Below, in pieces: positions 36,641 through 49,660 of a DNA stretch of 64,000 nucleotides; the first letter of the stretch is position 1, and the number at the start of each line of letters is the position of its first letter. The translations under genes and the position numbers were made by a program. The notes beneath the pieces were generated by a model that was not told the origin of the DNA, made no database searches, and saw only the letters and a program-made list of their open reading frames with translations. Origin of the DNA: Taeniopygia guttata (Eukaryota; Chordata; Aves; Passeriformes; Estrildidae); contig NC_133026.1 in NCBI RefSeq assembly GCF_048771995.1, positions 13,480,001 to 13,544,000 of the forward strand. Reading direction: 5' to 3'.

Positions 36641-39600
36641 CCTGAAACTTTTACCTGAGAATCCAATGCCCAAGGAGCAAAAAAATCCTTTATCCCCCAA
36701 AAGATATTTAAACTATGAACATCATATTTAAAGTGATCTGTTATAAAAGTCAGAAATAAAAAAAGATTCAGAGCTTGCCAGCTTCTCTGAGTTCATTGTC
36801 AGATTACAGTATTTGATGCCATTCTTGAAGGTTCAGCTCTGCTTATCTCAGTACAGGATTTGTTAGATACGTATGTGAATTTTAGAGATTGCTGATTTCA
36901 AATGTTCTGTTTTGGCAACAGCAGGTTATCTCAAAAGCTGAACCTCAGATATAAACATTGTAAAGAGACTGAGATTGCCAAATCCCAACACTTGAATTAG
37001 CTTCTTTTGGGGAAAACATGGAATTCCTCTCATGAAGAATTAAGTTCAGAGCCTTATCTGCAATACTGAAACAGAGTTCAGCATGGACCTCCAGTCCTGC
37101 CCTTGGAATGAGGAGTATGTAACATGGGAATTAGTTGAGTGCTGCACACAGGCTCTGTAAGGCACTGAGGAGAAGGGGAAGAGTCGTGGCAGGGTGTAGA
37201 GTGCAAGATACTTCAGTCTGGCCTCCAAAGCTGAAAGTGCCCCATTTTAGGGCAGGACAAAAGAGAGAGAAGCAAGAAAAGTAAAGCATTTTATCCTCTA
37301 CTCTTCATAAAGTCCAGGACAAGAGCAACAAGATTTGTCAACTCTACCTCCCAGACAAGTTATAAAGAGCTAAATTCTGCCTCTCAGACTTAGCACCAGA
37401 TACATCTACACAATCACAGAACCATACCACATAAACCCCAGTCAGTTTGGCTTCCTAAGCAGTAAAACATCAGCACAGATTGATACAAAGCTCTTGGCTA
37501 CACTGTGAACCTGGGTAAACAATTATGTCACAGCTGTTTGGCAATTATTCCTTCAGATCCCAATCCAGTACTCTATAAACAAAAGTGAATTAACTCCAGT
37601 AACTGCCTCCCTTATAGGACTGATTCCTGCCATCTTTCCAGAACAACACACTGCTCGTCCTCCCATTCACTGTCCTGATCTCAACCACTGCACACACTCT
37701 ATTGTGCAGGAGCTCTACTGAAAACTGAGCCTTTTATAATGAGTACAGGACTTTCCTGGACAGTCCCTGTAGCTGAATGTCATGCAGGTGGATAGATGCA
37801 ACCAGCATTTTCTCTTCCAACTAGGAGTGAGGACAGTAGTAACACCTCTCTCTGAGTATGATCATCAGTTCTAATCCAGGAAAAAAACAAGATCTTTTTC
37901 TCTTCCAAAACTGAAAATGGAACTAAAGTTAGTCTTTCCCAAAAGGTTTCTTAATTCTCCAATTGCTAAAAGTCTATTCTAAGACAGCAAGTAACCCAAA
38001 CAGATAGCAAAAGAGCTAATAATTTTCATTCCCCCTGCATTTTTTCATGCAGATCATCATGATATGCACAAGGAGGCAGGGAGATGGGGAGACTGATTCA
38101 CACACTCCAACTGAACAAACAACTCTTATACATTAGCCCACTACCACAGGTGAGGAAGTAATTTTTTTCAGTATTAAATAACCAACATGACAGAACTATA
38201 GCCAATAGAGTAGGCGTGTAGTCAGATAAGAATACAAGGCTCCTACACAAGACAGCACCTTGTGCAAAACTACCCATTTGCCTGGCAGAAAGATCACACG
38301 TATGTTGATGGAGGTAGCTGGCAATGCCAGTCTGTTTGCTTCCATAAGCCAAAGCCAAGAAGCTCCAAGGAAAAGGGTATTGGGAAACCATGGCAACATA
38401 CCATTTTGCGTGGTGAAAAGTAAGTAGAGAAGAGCCATCAATGTTGCTAATAGACAAAAATACATTTTCCAGAAAAATTTACTTATCAAGTTCTTCCAAA
38501 AAGAGTCATGCCAGACATCGAGACATAAACACACAGTCAAAGTGATCTTTTCAGCAAAATTGTCCTTCCTTCACAGGAATAGAGAGAATAGTAGAGAAAA
38601 AAAGGAACCAGCAAACATAATAACATAACACCTCTTCTAAACCAGGGCACAGTTCAGATGGCCACAGTGACACCACAATGCCAGTTCTTCATTGCCACAG
38701 ACACTGCACAAGCTTAATGCATAAACTACTGAATGCCTGCAGAATGTGTGCAGCCCATGCTGGCCAGGGAGAGAGGAGTCCTCAGGCACAGAAATGACAG
38801 GCAGAAGCACGGAGTTATAAACAGGAGGCATAAAGATGAAGGAGGTACATGGAGTGATCTGCATCATATCCAGTCTAAAATCAACACTGGATTTGCTACG
38901 TTCCCACCCAGTTTTCCTGGTTTTAGCTAACAGCAGCTCCTGAGGATTACAGGCAACCAACAGGATAGCTCAGAAATGCTTCAAATCTGTGCTTCATGTA
39001 TGTAAAGACTAGGGGTCAACAGTTAAGCTCTCTTCAGTAAGTTCCAAATTAAGACCCCCATTATTACAAGGAAATGACCATCCTTGCTACCACCAGACCT
39101 AATTAAAATATACAGACTTTGCCGAGGCAAAAAATATTTTAACTTACAAAAGTGAACTTTAAAAAAAAAACAAATTAATGAACTAATCAATTCAGCAAGA
39201 AAGACTATTTCCAAAAAGAAAAAGCTCTCAAAACTCTCTTGGTTTTTTGAGTCAAAACCAAGAGAGTCCATGAAGGCTGACATTGCATTTTGAAGCAATG
39301 CCGCATTATAATGAGAACCTTAATTATACAGTACATGTTTTATGCTACAATTGTAACTTACTCAAAGAAAAAGCAGCAAAGAACAGAAATATCCCATGCT
39401 TGGTTTATAGCCAAGTTTAAATTAAAACACATTAGATTTAATTAAAGTTTTGTGGATTCTGTTCTCACATCGTCAGTGATGCTCTCTGTTGCTTAATTTT
39501 CAGAAGTAAATGTCTGATTGAACAAGGAACCAAAACCTTTGAATTTTGATATTCACTTAAACATTTCCCTATCACTATTGTTTATAGGTGTGTTCAAATG

Positions 39601-41059
39601 AAAATATATTCCCCTAAGAATCACCTCCTGCAAGACATTGTGGTCAAAGTACAGCTTTGGCTTCCCAGACGAAGCCATGATTAAAGCTAAGCTCTAAAAC
39701 TTCTCAGAAATCCTATAGTTTTACAGGCTCACACAGACATTATAACACTTTTTTTTAAGTCTTGAAATGGCAAATTTATATATTCTTAATTAAACCTAAG
39801 CAAAATCAAAAATACAATTCAAAAATTGAATAAAAATATTTAATTTTTCTTAGAATACAAGAATACATGCCAGATTCTCTACTGAATATTTGTAACTTAG
39901 GACGATTATATTCTTTTCCACAGAAAAGAACATTTCAGATGCTGGACATCATACAGCAAACATTTATTTATTTATGTCTAGAGCTTACAGAATGGGTATG
40001 AAAAGCAGCCTAGGGGCACAAGCAAAATTACTTTCTATGCTGAAAGGATAGATAGTACAGGTAAAATCTGTCTTCTCACCATTAATAATTAGTTTAGTTA
40101 CATAAATTAAAAATAATGGAAGAATTCTAAGGGTGAGTAGAACACAATTAGAGCCATTCTATCCTCTTTTATATGCCACTGCAGTGTTTTAATATACTTC
40201 CTCTGTTTTCTCATTTCAGGAAAAAGTCTCCACAACATTTCTTATGCAATCTTCCTGTCATTATATCAAAGGAAAAACACCTGCACTTTAGTGTGTCTAC
40301 TTATGAAAAGACATGAAAAACTCCTACAAACTGTAGGAGTGAAGCTTTATAAAATATATAATTTTAAAGAGTTCTTATTACAAAGTTATCCAAACTGATA
40401 ACTGATTGTCTGATTATGTCCAAAGAAGTCACAAAGTGCAAGTTATGCAACACTTCTACTATAAATGCTGGAATAAAAATATCCAAAAGCAAGCCTATAG
40501 AACAGAACTGTGGATGTAACTTTTAATTTGCATTTGGATGATGTATAAAATGTTGGAAACCATGATTAAGGTTAATTCTGTGGTGAAAGTATAGATATTT
40601 AAAAGCTGATGACAAAAAGACATAGTTCTTTTAAAAAAGAAAATTTGAATTTAACAAGTAATTTCATACTCCAACCTTACATTTAAAAAACTCTACTTGC
40701 CATTTCATATAATGAATAGCACTAATACATAGCAAATCACAAGAATTTGAAACAGCAATGATTTGTATCATTAAACATTCACATAAAAGTGTCAACATTT
40801 TTCATTTCAGCTGAGCCTCACCCCCACATTTTAATGCATAGGAGCTTTAGTACGACCAAATCTAGCAGCCAACAAATACTACAAGACTAAAAGTCTATAA
40901 TCCCCATGTTAGAAAAAATTAATAACAATTATTTAGAAATACAGAATCTCTTATTCTTCTTCATCAAAATCAAACATCCTTATTGCATTATGCAACTCCT
41001 AGAAACAAAGCTTTGCTATCTATGTTCTGTATCAACACATAGTACATTTGCAAACATAC
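36641..41059 (-). other. CREM: CREM intron between exons F and G
   Basis: AT-rich. The overlapping open frames at 38,098-38,540 on the minus strand encode a hydrophobic peptide with no recognisable family and no splice context, and I do not call them. A strong hairpin at 39,233-39,267 is listed separately. A smaller inverted repeat (ACTCCTACA/TGTAGGAGT) is at about 40,321-40,341. Confidence 0.55.
39233..39267. repeat. Perfect 14-bp inverted repeat (7-nt loop)
   Basis: ACTCTCTTGGTTTT at 39,233-39,246 is the exact reverse complement of AAAACCAAGAGAGT at 39,254-39,267. It lies in a CREM intron and has no transposon ends or TSD that I can see. Confidence 0.9.
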
Positions 41060-41205
41060 GGTATTGCCCTGTGTTAGTATGATACAGGCTGGTTGGCATG
41101 GCCACTGCAGAAATACCAGAAGGCGTTCCTTCATCTTCTGACTTCTCTTCTTCTTCAATCTTCGCTACTGCAGGTGCATCTGATGACAGCTCATTCAAAA
41201 TTTTT
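41060..41205 (-). CDS. CREM: CREM exon F (second half of kinase-inducible domain)
   Basis: The acceptor TTTTTTTTAG precedes 41,205 and the donor TACC|GTATGT follows 41,060. The 146 bases are 1 base completing Arg from exon E, then 48 codons, then 1 base. It starts KILNELSSD, the helix alpha-B part of the KID that binds the KIX domain of CBP/p300. An acidic casein-kinase-like stretch (KIEEEEKSEDEGTPSG) follows, and it ends YHTNTGQY. The last base joins exon G as C|TT, Leu, where I recall Ile in mammals. Confidence 0.97.
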
Positions 41206-41341
41206 CTAAAAAAAAGAATGTAAGTAATTTTATGTACTTGAAGATCCATACCGTAAGAAAATCTGACTTTTATCAGACAGTTTTGCTGTAACAAATAAGC
41301 TGCCTTTAAAAATCAGCAAAACCAAAGTTAAAAGTCCTTAC

Positions 41342-41433
41342 CGGTATGAAGGCCTTCTTGAAAGTATTTCCCTACGTTTTTGAGAATCAATTATCACTTC
41401 TGATGGTGCAGCTTCATCTGCAATCGATGCTAC
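41342..41433 (-). CDS. CREM: CREM exon E (P-box, phosphorylation site)
   Basis: The acceptor CTATTACAG precedes 41,433 and the donor CCG|GTAAGG follows 41,342. The 92 bases are 30 codons plus 2 bases. It starts VASIADEA and ends KRREILSRRPSYR with the final Arg split into exon F. RRPSY is the protein kinase A site that matches CREB Ser133; its phosphorylation recruits CBP/p300. Exons E and F are only 136 bp apart and together form the KID. Phase 0 entry matches exon C. Confidence 0.97.
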
Positions 41434-43157
41434 CTGTAATAGCAAAGTTCCTGAAATTCATAACTTCATTTAAAAAAACAGCAGCAGAGTAAATTTTTTT
41501 TAAATAATTCCTTCCATGTTTACCTATGGGAAGTTTGTTGACTTATTTATCACTAATCATATTATTTTAGACTACTTTTTCCAATGCAAATCACAAATTC
41601 TGAAGTTACCTAGATATAGCCACTCAGAGAAAAAGGAAAAAGTCAATATAATCCAGGTTACTTTTTTGTGAATGACACTTAGAAAAAATACTGGAAACAG
41701 ATTTCTTTAAATATAAAAATATTACACAATTTAATTAACTCTTAAAGTGAGGTCAAATATCTAAAATACAGAATACTGCACTAATGTGCTTTAAATAATA
41801 GTATACAAATAAAAGCTTCCTCATACCACACCAAAGCTATTTTAAAAATAACTTTATTTAAATATATACATTTATTAGATTTACTAACACATTCATAAAT
41901 ACAAAGGCATTGCTTAGCAATGTTGTACAAGTTTTGGAAGTGCCTGAGAAATCTACAGTATCTAATTTTCTCAGACTTTTAGTATTTTCATACATTCTTC
42001 TTAAAATTACTCCAGACAACATTAAGGCCTAGGCCTGAATCACACTTTTGACCAGCACCTATCTTACTACAGAACTGAAAGTCATTATTGAATGAGGAAA
42101 AGGCTTTATTTTCTTGGATTCTTTTAACTACTATTCTTTTAACTACTGCTGTGCTGAGATTTCCAAATGAAATAGTGTGAAAATCTTTTCCCATTAAGCC
42201 AGACCAGACTGCAGTTTCAGATTAAGCACTTTGTTAAACTAACAGTGAAAATTAACATCTGTGAAAATGTGATGTAAGAGACTAGAAGACTTCAAGGGTT
42301 TGAACCAGCTGCAGTGGAAGCTCAGGGAATACAAGGAAGAGCTCTGGAATGAATGCATCTGGCAGTCCTCAGTGCTTTGTCCTAGAAACAAAACCTGCCT
42401 GACCTCAATACAAAAAGACTGTCTGGAAGGTTCTGGAAATGTACAGGTCTGGGTCACCTCAACTCAAACCTGTAGAGGTTATAGGCCTGGGTCACCTCAA
42501 GAACTCCACCTTGAAGAACTGCAGGTTGTTGCAGAACAAAATTATCTCTTCATTTGTTAATTTTATTACAGTACACTTCTGTGTAAAAAATATTTAATGT
42601 AGCCTCATTTGACTGCATAATATGCAACAAACATTATTAGAACTCTACATCTGCCACCTAGGTGGTGAGAATTACTTCTGCATGTGTACAGGTGTATAAC
42701 TCCAAACGAGATATCAAAGCTGACTGCAGAGATACATGTACTTCAAGAAATTTGCATCCCTCCTTTTGCAGGAGAGGCCAACGCTGAGCAGCAGAGAGAG
42801 ATGCTGAAAGACATTTCCCTCCCCATATACCTTCAGCAACCTCCTCATGGATTGACCTTCAAGCCTCTGGCATAATCCTTCAAAAGTAAGATACCATTGC
42901 ACAGCCAAGAAAGAGCCTGGGCACTGTAACTCAAAACAGAATTTTCATTCTGCTGGGGCCTGGGGGTTAATAAGTAATCTATTTGTCCCAGGACAAACAG
43001 CTCAAAACCAAGACCTTAATTGTCTTTAAATTGTCATGTTACCCTAACAGCTACCAATAGACCCACTAGTTTGTGAAGATGGCTGAAGAAGTTGGGAACA
43101 GTCATACTTTAGGAAGAAGGTAAGGAAATAACAAGATGGTTTAAGCATTTTAATGTA
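41434..43157 (-). other. CREM: CREM intron segment between exons C and E
   Basis: AT-rich with one GC-richer patch at 42,290-42,520 that contains two copies of TGGGTCACCTCAA (about 42,451 and 42,488). I cannot assign that patch to a family. No exon recognised. Confidence 0.5.
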
Positions 43158-44216
43158 TGTATTTGTTTTGCACAGCATGGTTTTTGGTAGCAGAGGGGCT
43201 GCAGAGGTGGCTTCTGTGAGAAGCTGCTAGAAGCTTCCATGATGTCCAATAGAGCCAATTCCTGATGGCTCTGCAGATGGATGTACCACTGGCAAAGCCG
43301 AACCAATTAGAGATGATGGCAACACCTCTGTGTTAACATATCTAGGAAGAAATCAAAACATAGGTTGGGGACACAGTTTCAATTCTAGCCAGAAAAGAAG
43401 AGGTGAGAACATGTGAGGGAAACAACATGGAGACACCAAGGTCAGTGGAGGAGAAGGTGCTCTAGACACTGGAGCCAAGATTCCTCTGCAGGCCGTGGTG
43501 AGACCACGGTGAAGCAGCTGTGCCCTTGCAGCCCATGGGGATCCATGGGGGTGCAGAATTCCCCCACAGCCCGTGGGGGAGGTGCCCATGCCAGAGCAGG
43601 TGGATGCCTGGAGGAGGCTGTGGTCCAGCAGAAAACCCATGAAGAGACAGGTTTTGCTCCCAAGTTGGACCAGCCTGTCCTTGGAGGACTGCACCCCATG
43701 GAAGAGCAACCCATGCCACAGCAGTTTTGGGAGCATGGTTTGCCTGTGGAAGGGACTCACATTGCAGCAGTTTTGGGAGGACTGATGCTCAAGAGATTGG
43801 AGCCATGCTGGAGAAGTTAATGGAGAACTGTCTCCTGTGGGAGGGATCCCCACAGTCTCACTGGGGAACAACTTCTCTCCCTGTGCAGCAGAGGAAAACC
43901 TTGGGTGATGAACTGACCAAAATGCCCACACTCTGTCTCCCTGCATTGTCAGTAGGAAGGAGGGAGGGGCTGGAGGAAAAAAGGCATCCTCAAGGGCTTA
44001 TTTTACTTCTCATTATCCTGCTCTGATTTTGTTAGCTATAAATTCACTTTGTATCTTTAAGTTAAGCCTGTTTTGCTGTTGGAATGTTTTCTCCTGGTCC
44101 TTATGTCAATTCATGAAACCCTTTGTAAATTCTCTCCTCCGCCCAGCTGTAGCAGGAGAGGGTGAGTGAACAACTTCCATGGGGGCCTGGAATTTGGCCA
44201 ATGTCAAACCACCACA
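43158..44216 (-). mobile_element. Avian endogenous retrovirus LTR (solo, long type)
   Basis: Read on the minus strand it begins at 44,216 with TGTGGTGGTTTGAC and ends near 43,158 with CAAATACA. The middle has the repeated CCATGGG/CACGGGCTGCAG-like blocks typical of a long avian LTR family. The flanks ATGTA (43,153-43,157) and ATGTG (44,217-44,221) differ at one position and may be the target-site duplication. No internal viral region remains. Long open frames here on both strands come from its GC-rich repeats and are not genes. It lies in the sense orientation in the CREM intron. Confidence 0.85.
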
Positions 44217-46149
44217 ATGTGGAAGAGGACATTTTCTACAAGAAATTTCAAAAGTTTTAATTTTCATCATGACAAAGAGAGAAATGAACACTTCAGATCA
44301 CTCTAATGGCAAACAACCATGTCCATAACATTAACAAACAAACCATTGTAATTTTTTCCTGGACATCGTTCAGATTTCAACTTTACTTATTTCAGCTTCA
44401 TCTGCATTTGAACAAATTTAACTTCAAACTCATGTTAAGTGTTTCCAAGACCTGATACACTACAGGGGGGAGCAAGCAATAAGTCAAATAATAATTTAAA
44501 TCTTCCTACAAATAAAACAACATTTAACAAAACAATAAGGAACGCTATAAACACATTTTTTCATCTAAAAAACAACACCATTATGAGAAAAACTTCTGAG
44601 CACTTTCCATTTGAAAATGGCAGATGTTTGAGGGAGAGGTCATGCAAACTTCAACACCAATCTTCAGCATACTTCTTTATTTCTTTTTTAAACTGATATG
44701 ATTTCCCAAGTTCCCCACTGTCTGGCAGAGACAAGGTAGCAAGTTAAAGCCAAATGATCTGGAGGAAATGCCAGGTGGCAGGACAGTGTACTGAAAGGAT
44801 CACAGAAGGGCTGAACACTCTCTGTAATGGATTCTTCTACGGCATCTTCAAGCTCTTTCTTACCCAGATGAAACCAAAGCCTGAACTAACTAGTCAGTAT
44901 TAACTGGGACAAAACTTTCCTGTTTCTACTCCTTTGAGAAAGGGTGGACAGCCAGAGTTCACTCAATACAACAAACAGTCGACTTCCACTCCCCTAAGAT
45001 GACACAGAAGCAGCTGGCAAGAGATTCCTGAGAAATTTCTCCTTCTGAGCTTTGTAAAAAGTCCTCTATCTTTGCATCTACACTGACTAAAGGAACAGAA
45101 ACTGCGGATTACTAATGTGCTTATTGAATAAAGGTTATTCAGGAAAATTACAGTTGGAAAGAATTCCAATGAAAAAAAAGTATTTACTTTGAATACTCTG
45201 TTCTGACTTCAAGTTCGATCAAGTATTGGCACCTACCACACCTCTTTCCATAGTGATCTAGGATTTCAAAACCTTGAGGTCCCAACATCTACACCCACTG
45301 CTCAACAATAAAATATTCATTATCTGATCACAATTGTATTATTTTTCTCAAATATAAATCCTACTTATATATGTCTTTTTGTTTATTATACTGGAAAGTT
45401 ACTAAGAAGCCTCTAACATTAAAGATGGCTTCTCAAGATCGGTAACACATGGCTTTTCCTTAACATATTGCAATGGCCACAGGTAAAACCCTTCCCTCCT
45501 AAAAGGGAGAGGTGTATCACCACTTTTACCAGAAATATCAATTATATCTGCAAAAAGAAATTCAGCTGATATTTCCCAAACAGATTTTCAAAAACTAGAG
45601 TAGAGGCCTTCCTAGCTACAAAAAAAAAAAAACAATGGGAGGCCAAGAAATTTTCAAAACACTGCAAATTCATTCTCTTGCCTTTACTACTTTTTAAAAA
45701 CTTTGAAAAGTCTTACATGTTTTGCACCAACCTCTGTTTCCTAGTTCCAGCAACTTTAAACACATGAACGTTTGCCACATAAATGTGTGTTTTGAGGCTG
45801 CTTGTGTTTTTGGTATCCACATCCACAAAAGGCAATACAAGATGATTAAAAACTGCAGGATACACTGAAGTAAGGCCATGGTTATAACACAAATTTGCTA
45901 TTGCGTAAGTTCAGACACAAGTTCTCACACAATTTCTTATAAGATAAACAGGAAGCATTAAGGAATTGCTACACAATGCTTGTAGAGCTGCTGCTGGTTG
46001 GATGTTTGCCACCTTTCCCCCTGCTGTTTCCTGTGCCATCTGAGTAAATCTTGCAGCACTGGCTGGGATGAAGTAAAACTGAAGATGGGTTGGGAAAGGA
46101 GTTATGAGGTACCAAATATTCATGAAAATGTAACAATAAAAAAGCTAAC
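44217..46149 (-). other. CREM: CREM intron segment downstream of exon C
   Basis: AT-rich, no exon recognised. An A-run lies at 45,620-45,632. Confidence 0.55.
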
Positions 46150-46296
46150 CTGAACAGCTTGCATGTGTGGTGACTGAATGACTGAGGGCTGTGTAGCTTG
46201 AATGACACCCTGGACATGAACAGTTTGACCAGAAGCCAACTGCACTAGAGTTACAGCTGGAGATCCTCTTCCAGCACTGGAAGCAGCTACAGAAAC
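46150..46296 (-). CDS. CREM: CREM exon C (glutamine-rich domain 1)
   Basis: The acceptor ATTTTTGCAG precedes 46,296 and the donor TTCAG|GTTAGC follows 46,150. It has 147 bases, 49 codons, phase 0 on both sides, so it can be skipped without a frameshift, as in known CREM isoforms. It starts VSVAASSAGRGSPAVTLVQL, then HVQGVIQ, and ends MQAVQ. This is the first glutamine-rich activation segment (Q1/tau1). The core SPAVTLVQL and HVQGVIQ strings match CREM of other vertebrates. Confidence 0.97.
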
Positions 46297-49009
46297 CTGC
46301 AAAAATTACAATCATCATGTGTAAGTAAGACGCCTTAAGATTTCACCAAATGCTTTTAGAAGTGATAGCTAAAACAGACTGATTTTGTTGCCACATCTAA
46401 AATAGCTTAGATGTAGATAATTATCACATACACAAAATTAAATTATTTTACTAGTAAAACTACCAAAGGCACGTACCTTTCCAAATAAGTCTGGAAAGCT
46501 TAAAACTGTACCCTAACAAACTTTTAGTTTGGTTATTTGCCCTCCTTATCTGGTTTGATGCCCTCCAGAGGCTTTGTATTTTCTTTTCAATCAAAAAAAC
46601 TCCAACCCTCAGCCATCACACACCAGATCTGTTGTTGCCAGCATGAAAGTTAGGAAGAACCTCCAGAAATGCAACAGAACCCATGTATATTCACTGGAGT
46701 GGAATGTCACTGCAATATAAAGGACAGAATTTTCTTAGGAAGAAAAAAAATAATTAGAACTGCTTTAGTTTTCCTTTGCTTATTAGGTAAGAAGTTATGC
46801 TTTTTGGATGGATGTCTCAAGAGACATGAGAATTCTTCAGATAGTGAAAAATTTCCCTGTTAAATAAAGCCATACAAGGATTTATAAACTGATTTAGTCT
46901 AACGGACTCCTGTTATATATATATATATAATTTTATATATCTAGAAAAGGAGAGTTGGAGTGTATCAGTGCTTTGAACAACAACAAAAACAAAGAACATA
47001 TGAATCTTCTCCAAGTCTAGTACAGCCATTAAACAGCTTTCCCCAGCCTGTGACTCTCAGCCCTCAGTGCTGAGGACAAATGGGTTGAGAAACAGCTTAA
47101 CATCTATGGGCTAAGAAATAGTTCAATATTTCTGCTGCTACTGTTAAATCTATTAACAGGAACAAGCAGTGATGCAAAAGCAAAACACTATGACTAACCT
47201 CAACTTGTGTGATGAAACATCTCTAAACTTGGAAAATGAAGACAATGACAAACATAAACCATATCATAAAAGGAAATGCTGTGTTTTTCAATTAAACTGC
47301 ACTGAAATGTCTTATTTCTATATTCTGCACATTCAACAATAAAATCAGACTCGCATATAAAATTCTGTTAGTATTCCCTTCCTTTGTTCACAGCTCCAAA
47401 AGTATCTGGTATGAGCAGTAAACATAAAATGAGATGAGAGTAAGAAGAAAAACATAAAGAATGCTGAATATTAAAAAAAAAAAAAACAGTTGAAGAAACT
47501 TTTGTAATTTTTATATATTTACACTGAGGTGGTTTTTCAAACCAAATATAAAAGCAGTTTTCATTCCTGATCCGTAAGATATTGCTGGTCTAGGAAATAA
47601 TCCCCTTCTTGAAGGAAGTGAAAAATTTTAACTACTATTAAGTTGCACTGCTATCAAAAAGTCCTAATGTTGGTTCAAATTACCTTGAAGAAACAATGTT
47701 TCTAGGAAACAAAGACAGGATCTTGTCAACATTCCCTATGCAATTGTTCAGCGTTGAAGGAAACTGAACCACTTTTCAGAAAACAGAACAATTGAGGGCA
47801 TTTTTAACCCTGAAAATCAGTTCCTCAAATCATTCCTTAAATGGCATTAAATAGTAACAGGGAAATAGGACATACAAACCTTCTTCCCAACCTATTAAAT
47901 AAATATTAATATTATGAGAAATTTATCAGAAATAGATATTTGAGATTGAGCTCCAGAAAGTCTCAAACATCTGAAGAGTATGATCTATTTTGTGGCAAAG
48001 CTTACATGCTAAACCCAAGCTTCAAGCAGGGATCATAGAGCAGTCTAAATGTTTACAAAGCATGCTAACTTTTCAAAACATTATAAAGGCAATTCCACCA
48101 GACCTTTCCATTTACTGCTCTCTTTGTGAGAATTGCAATTTGATACAATACTCAGTGGCTCAGAAAGAACTTTCTGAGTACAACAGCCATAAATCAGTAA
48201 AAGGTGAACAGTTTAGAATTTCTTTTTGGTACACAATGGGTCCGTCATAATCAGGAAATAATCCAGTACTTGAAATTAATAAACTACATTCATTTTAAAG
48301 CTCCTTATTCAGTATAACCCCACAGGGAAAAAAAAACCCAAAAAAGAAAACTTCATTCAGCTAATACTCTTTTGTACTTAAGTTTAAAGGAGAAATTGTT
48401 TTGCTCCCATTAATTCAGATAAGAGATCAAATGAAGAGGTTTAAGTGCTAAGGAGGAGACAGTAGTATTATAAAATTTTCAACGTTCATATTCTGCATCA
48501 TATTTATAGATATTGTAAATTATTATTTTGATAGTAATACATCTGAATTTTTGATAATAATAAATCTGAATTTTGATTGAGATTTTTCTTAACAGTTTTC
48601 AAGCTGAATATTCCTGTGTCAACTGAAATACCAGAACATTTTCATGCTATCATGTGTAAATCCTGACTGAAACAGACTTGGCAAAGAAATTTATTTTTGA
48701 CATCAGTGATGAGCAATGCTACCTTTAACATCATTACTTCAAGGACTGCCTGGCACAGAAGCTGAAAACAATCCACAGAAGGAAGTCAGGAACACAGAGG
48801 CTGAGGGGAGGCTTAGCACATTCTACAGGTTCTATGCTCCTAGGCACGCAACAGTTACAACCAACAGCTTCAATAAATATCAGCCATGCAACCCATAATA
48901 GTATGGTCCCATTATTTCAGGTATTTGGAAATATAAGCGCTCCCTCTTCTACATGAGTAGATAAAAGTAGTCAGCAAGAATGACCAGGTACTACCTTCCC
49001 ACTGAGGCA
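46297..49009 (-). other. CREM: CREM intron segment between exons B and C
   Basis: AT-rich with a (TA)n tract at 46,914-46,929 and A-runs near 47,472 and 48,329. No exon recognised. Confidence 0.55.
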
Positions 49010-49660
49010 CACACTCTTGCAGAGAAAGAGGCTGCCTGTGGGAATCCAGGGCTTCCCTCTGGCTGCCCTGGAGGGCCTGGGACCCTGGCAGGGGGTCAGG
49101 AACCCCCCTGTACAGAGCCCCGAGAGGCACTGTCTCTGATCTCTGTCCATGGAAAAGAGTTTTCAATCTTACAGGGTGAATTACAAGCTCTGAGTGTTTG
49201 ATATGAGTAATAATTAAGTGTGGCACAAGTGCAAAAGTAAAATTTTAGGATTCTAGATTAGGGGTTCAGAGGGGACAAGATGGAGGAAATTGTGTGTGTC
49301 TTGTCCTTTTCCTCCTTCTTCATGCCCTCCATGTTTCACTGTGGTGTTGGCATTTTTCTATTGGTTTAGGCTGGGGACACACTGTTCAACGTGGGTGACA
49401 GATATTGGCACATTATTGTAAATGCAGCACACGTAATTTCTGGTATATAATGTTTGTACCATCCCACTGGGGGCAGAGCCCCACACGCTGCCCTGCAGGA
49501 CAGACCTGCGGCAGGGCAGCAGAACATGTTAGAGATAAACAGAATAAACAACCTTGAAAACCAGCACAGACTAATTATGGCTTCTTCTTTGGCAATGGGG
49601 CTGAAAGACAGAGACTTTCTACAATCTCGGAATCATCAATACCCACAGATTCTGACAGCT
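49010..49660 (+). mobile_element. Avian endogenous retrovirus LTR (solo), promoter and poly(A) signals intact
   Basis: It matches an avian LTR type with the run CTTACAGGGTGAATTACAAG, then GACAAGATGGAGGAAATTG, CCTTTTCCTCCTTCTTCATG and CAGGACAGACCTGC. A TATA-like GGTATATAATG lies at 49,442-49,452 and a poly(A) signal AATAAA at 49,543-49,548, so the LTR reads on the plus strand, antisense to CREM. Exact ends are uncertain. Confidence 0.75.

Noticed and set aside
38098-38540. Overlapping hydrophobic minus-strand frames of 119 and 114 codons
   Set aside because: No family likeness, no splice or start context, and the two overlap in different frames, so at most one could code.
43353-43946. A 197-codon minus-strand frame and overlapping plus-strand frames
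   Set aside because: They fall inside a long LTR whose GC-rich internal repeats keep frames open by chance.
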